Source: Gonocerus acuteangulatus (taxonomy: Eukaryota > Arthropoda > Insecta > Hemiptera > Coreidae). From it: DNA of 64,000 nucleotides. The stretch's first letter is position 1; the number at the start of each line of letters is the position of its first letter. Of this stretch, positions 63,330 through 64,000 are shown one piece after another. Location: the NCBI GenBank assembly GCA_946811695.1, contig OX328124.1:97180935-97244934 (forward strand), in the 5' to 3' direction. Made by a program: the position numbers and the translations under genes. The notes under the pieces were generated by a model, which saw only the letters and a program-made list of their open reading frames with translations, had not been told where the DNA came from and made no database searches.

Positions 63330-64000
63330 AAGAAATGAGTCGAACACTTTCCAGATAACTATATTTCCAATAGCTCGGGCATTCCTATGCTCCCTGAATG
63401 GTAGTCCCTTCCTTTTTATAACTAGAGATTTCCTATACTTTCCAGACAGGGAATTTAACTTTTTCTGGCTGAGCATAAATGTGCTTTGCGGGCTAACAAT
63501 GCCAATTCATCCAGACCGATAATTTCCAGCTTGTATTGTGCTTTTAACACTATTATCCTTAGCATGAATCCTGCAAAGCACACTAGTGGATATAAATCAG
63601 GTGCTGGTGATAGGTACATTAACCCGATGCCCGCATCTAGTTGCTGTGCGGTATATTGCATCGCTTTAACCAGAATCCGTCGGAGATTTGTGTGTTTTTA
63701 AACCCCTGGGGTGCCCTATCTCAGCCAACGCCGGATAGACCGTAAATTTGGATAATCCTCGCTGAGAAAACTACCGCCTTCCGACCATTTCCTACCCTAC
63801 AATTCTTTTTTTTTCTACATATATATTATTTAAGAGTCGGGGTAATCCGACAGTTTAGCAGGATTGGGCCTAGCTCCCTCGCCTAATTCAATCGTATTTT
63901 GATTTTAAGACCAGAGGGTCGCCTTTATGAAGAAGCATTGACCGAACCCCGACAATCCGTACCTTTTCACCTTAGATAAATCACCTTAGACAATCGGTCA
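63330..64000. other. No recognised gene
   Basis: Overlapping 60-70 codon frames on both strands at 63455-63701, none recognised. The sequence continues beyond the window. Confidence 0.4.

Noticed and set aside
63455..63701. Possible LINE reverse transcriptase or RNase H part upstream of the 62400 fragment
   Set aside because: I tried to align both strands to known LINE motifs (polymerase and RNase H boxes) and found no convincing match.

Overview
This is an AT-rich, intergenic- or intron-like stretch of an animal nuclear genome, probably an arthropod and possibly an insect. That placement is an inference from the mix of repeats: long (TA)n tracts, tRNA- and 5S-headed SINEs, Penelope-like (PLE) fragments with hammerhead-like motifs, Helitron-like ends, and hAT and piggyBac relics. 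I recognise no intact host gene. Most open frames are chance readings of repeats or of (TA)n tracts, which translate as Tyr-Ile-Tyr-Ile in every frame.

Layout. 1-4.35 kb: anonymous AT-rich DNA, a 176-bp tandem duplication, an old tRNA-SINE, a PLE fragment and a large (TA)n tract. 4.36-6.97 kb: a 1.8-kb element carrying a short ORF and a 124-bp tandem array (an inverted sister copy lies at 49.5-51.1 kb), a LINE RNase H fragment beside it, then a 58/89-bp minisatellite. 8.2-13.7 kb: two copies of a dispersed family that ends in a GGTTCCTCC hairpin, and a 260-bp foldback. 15.1-19.0 kb: an 871-bp hAT-like element, head-to-head PLE ends with hammerhead-like cores, and a 912-bp Helitron-like element with six 124-bp units. 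22.8-26.5 kb: another hairpin-family copy, PLE ends, a 5S-derived SINE and a LINE fragment. 30-35 kb: a palindromic GC-rich MITE, a 5S SINE and a young tRNA-SINE with perfect target-site duplications (TSDs), and a composite SINE. 36.06-39.84 kb: a 2.6-kb hAT element with a perfect 8-bp TSD, a decayed transposase C-terminus and two inverted 124-bp arrays, followed by a 1.0-kb piggyBac relic between TTAA sites. 40-43 kb: a PLE GIY-YIG fragment, a Helitron-type 3' end, a cluster of GGTCAAAGGTACAAC dyads and a PLE end. 47.3-53.3 kb: hAT-like dyad arrays, a long inverted repeat, the inverted 1.5-kb sister element and a second long hairpin. 55.8-64 kb: more SINEs, a PLE end, two hairpin-family copies, the second GC-rich MITE, a LINE fragment and a 64-bp minisatellite.

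The elements interact mainly by nesting and by sharing parts. The 124-bp monomer sits inside at least three kinds of host element. SINEs with different Pol III heads share a 3' tail. Three PLE-associated sequence families each carry a compact hammerhead-like core.
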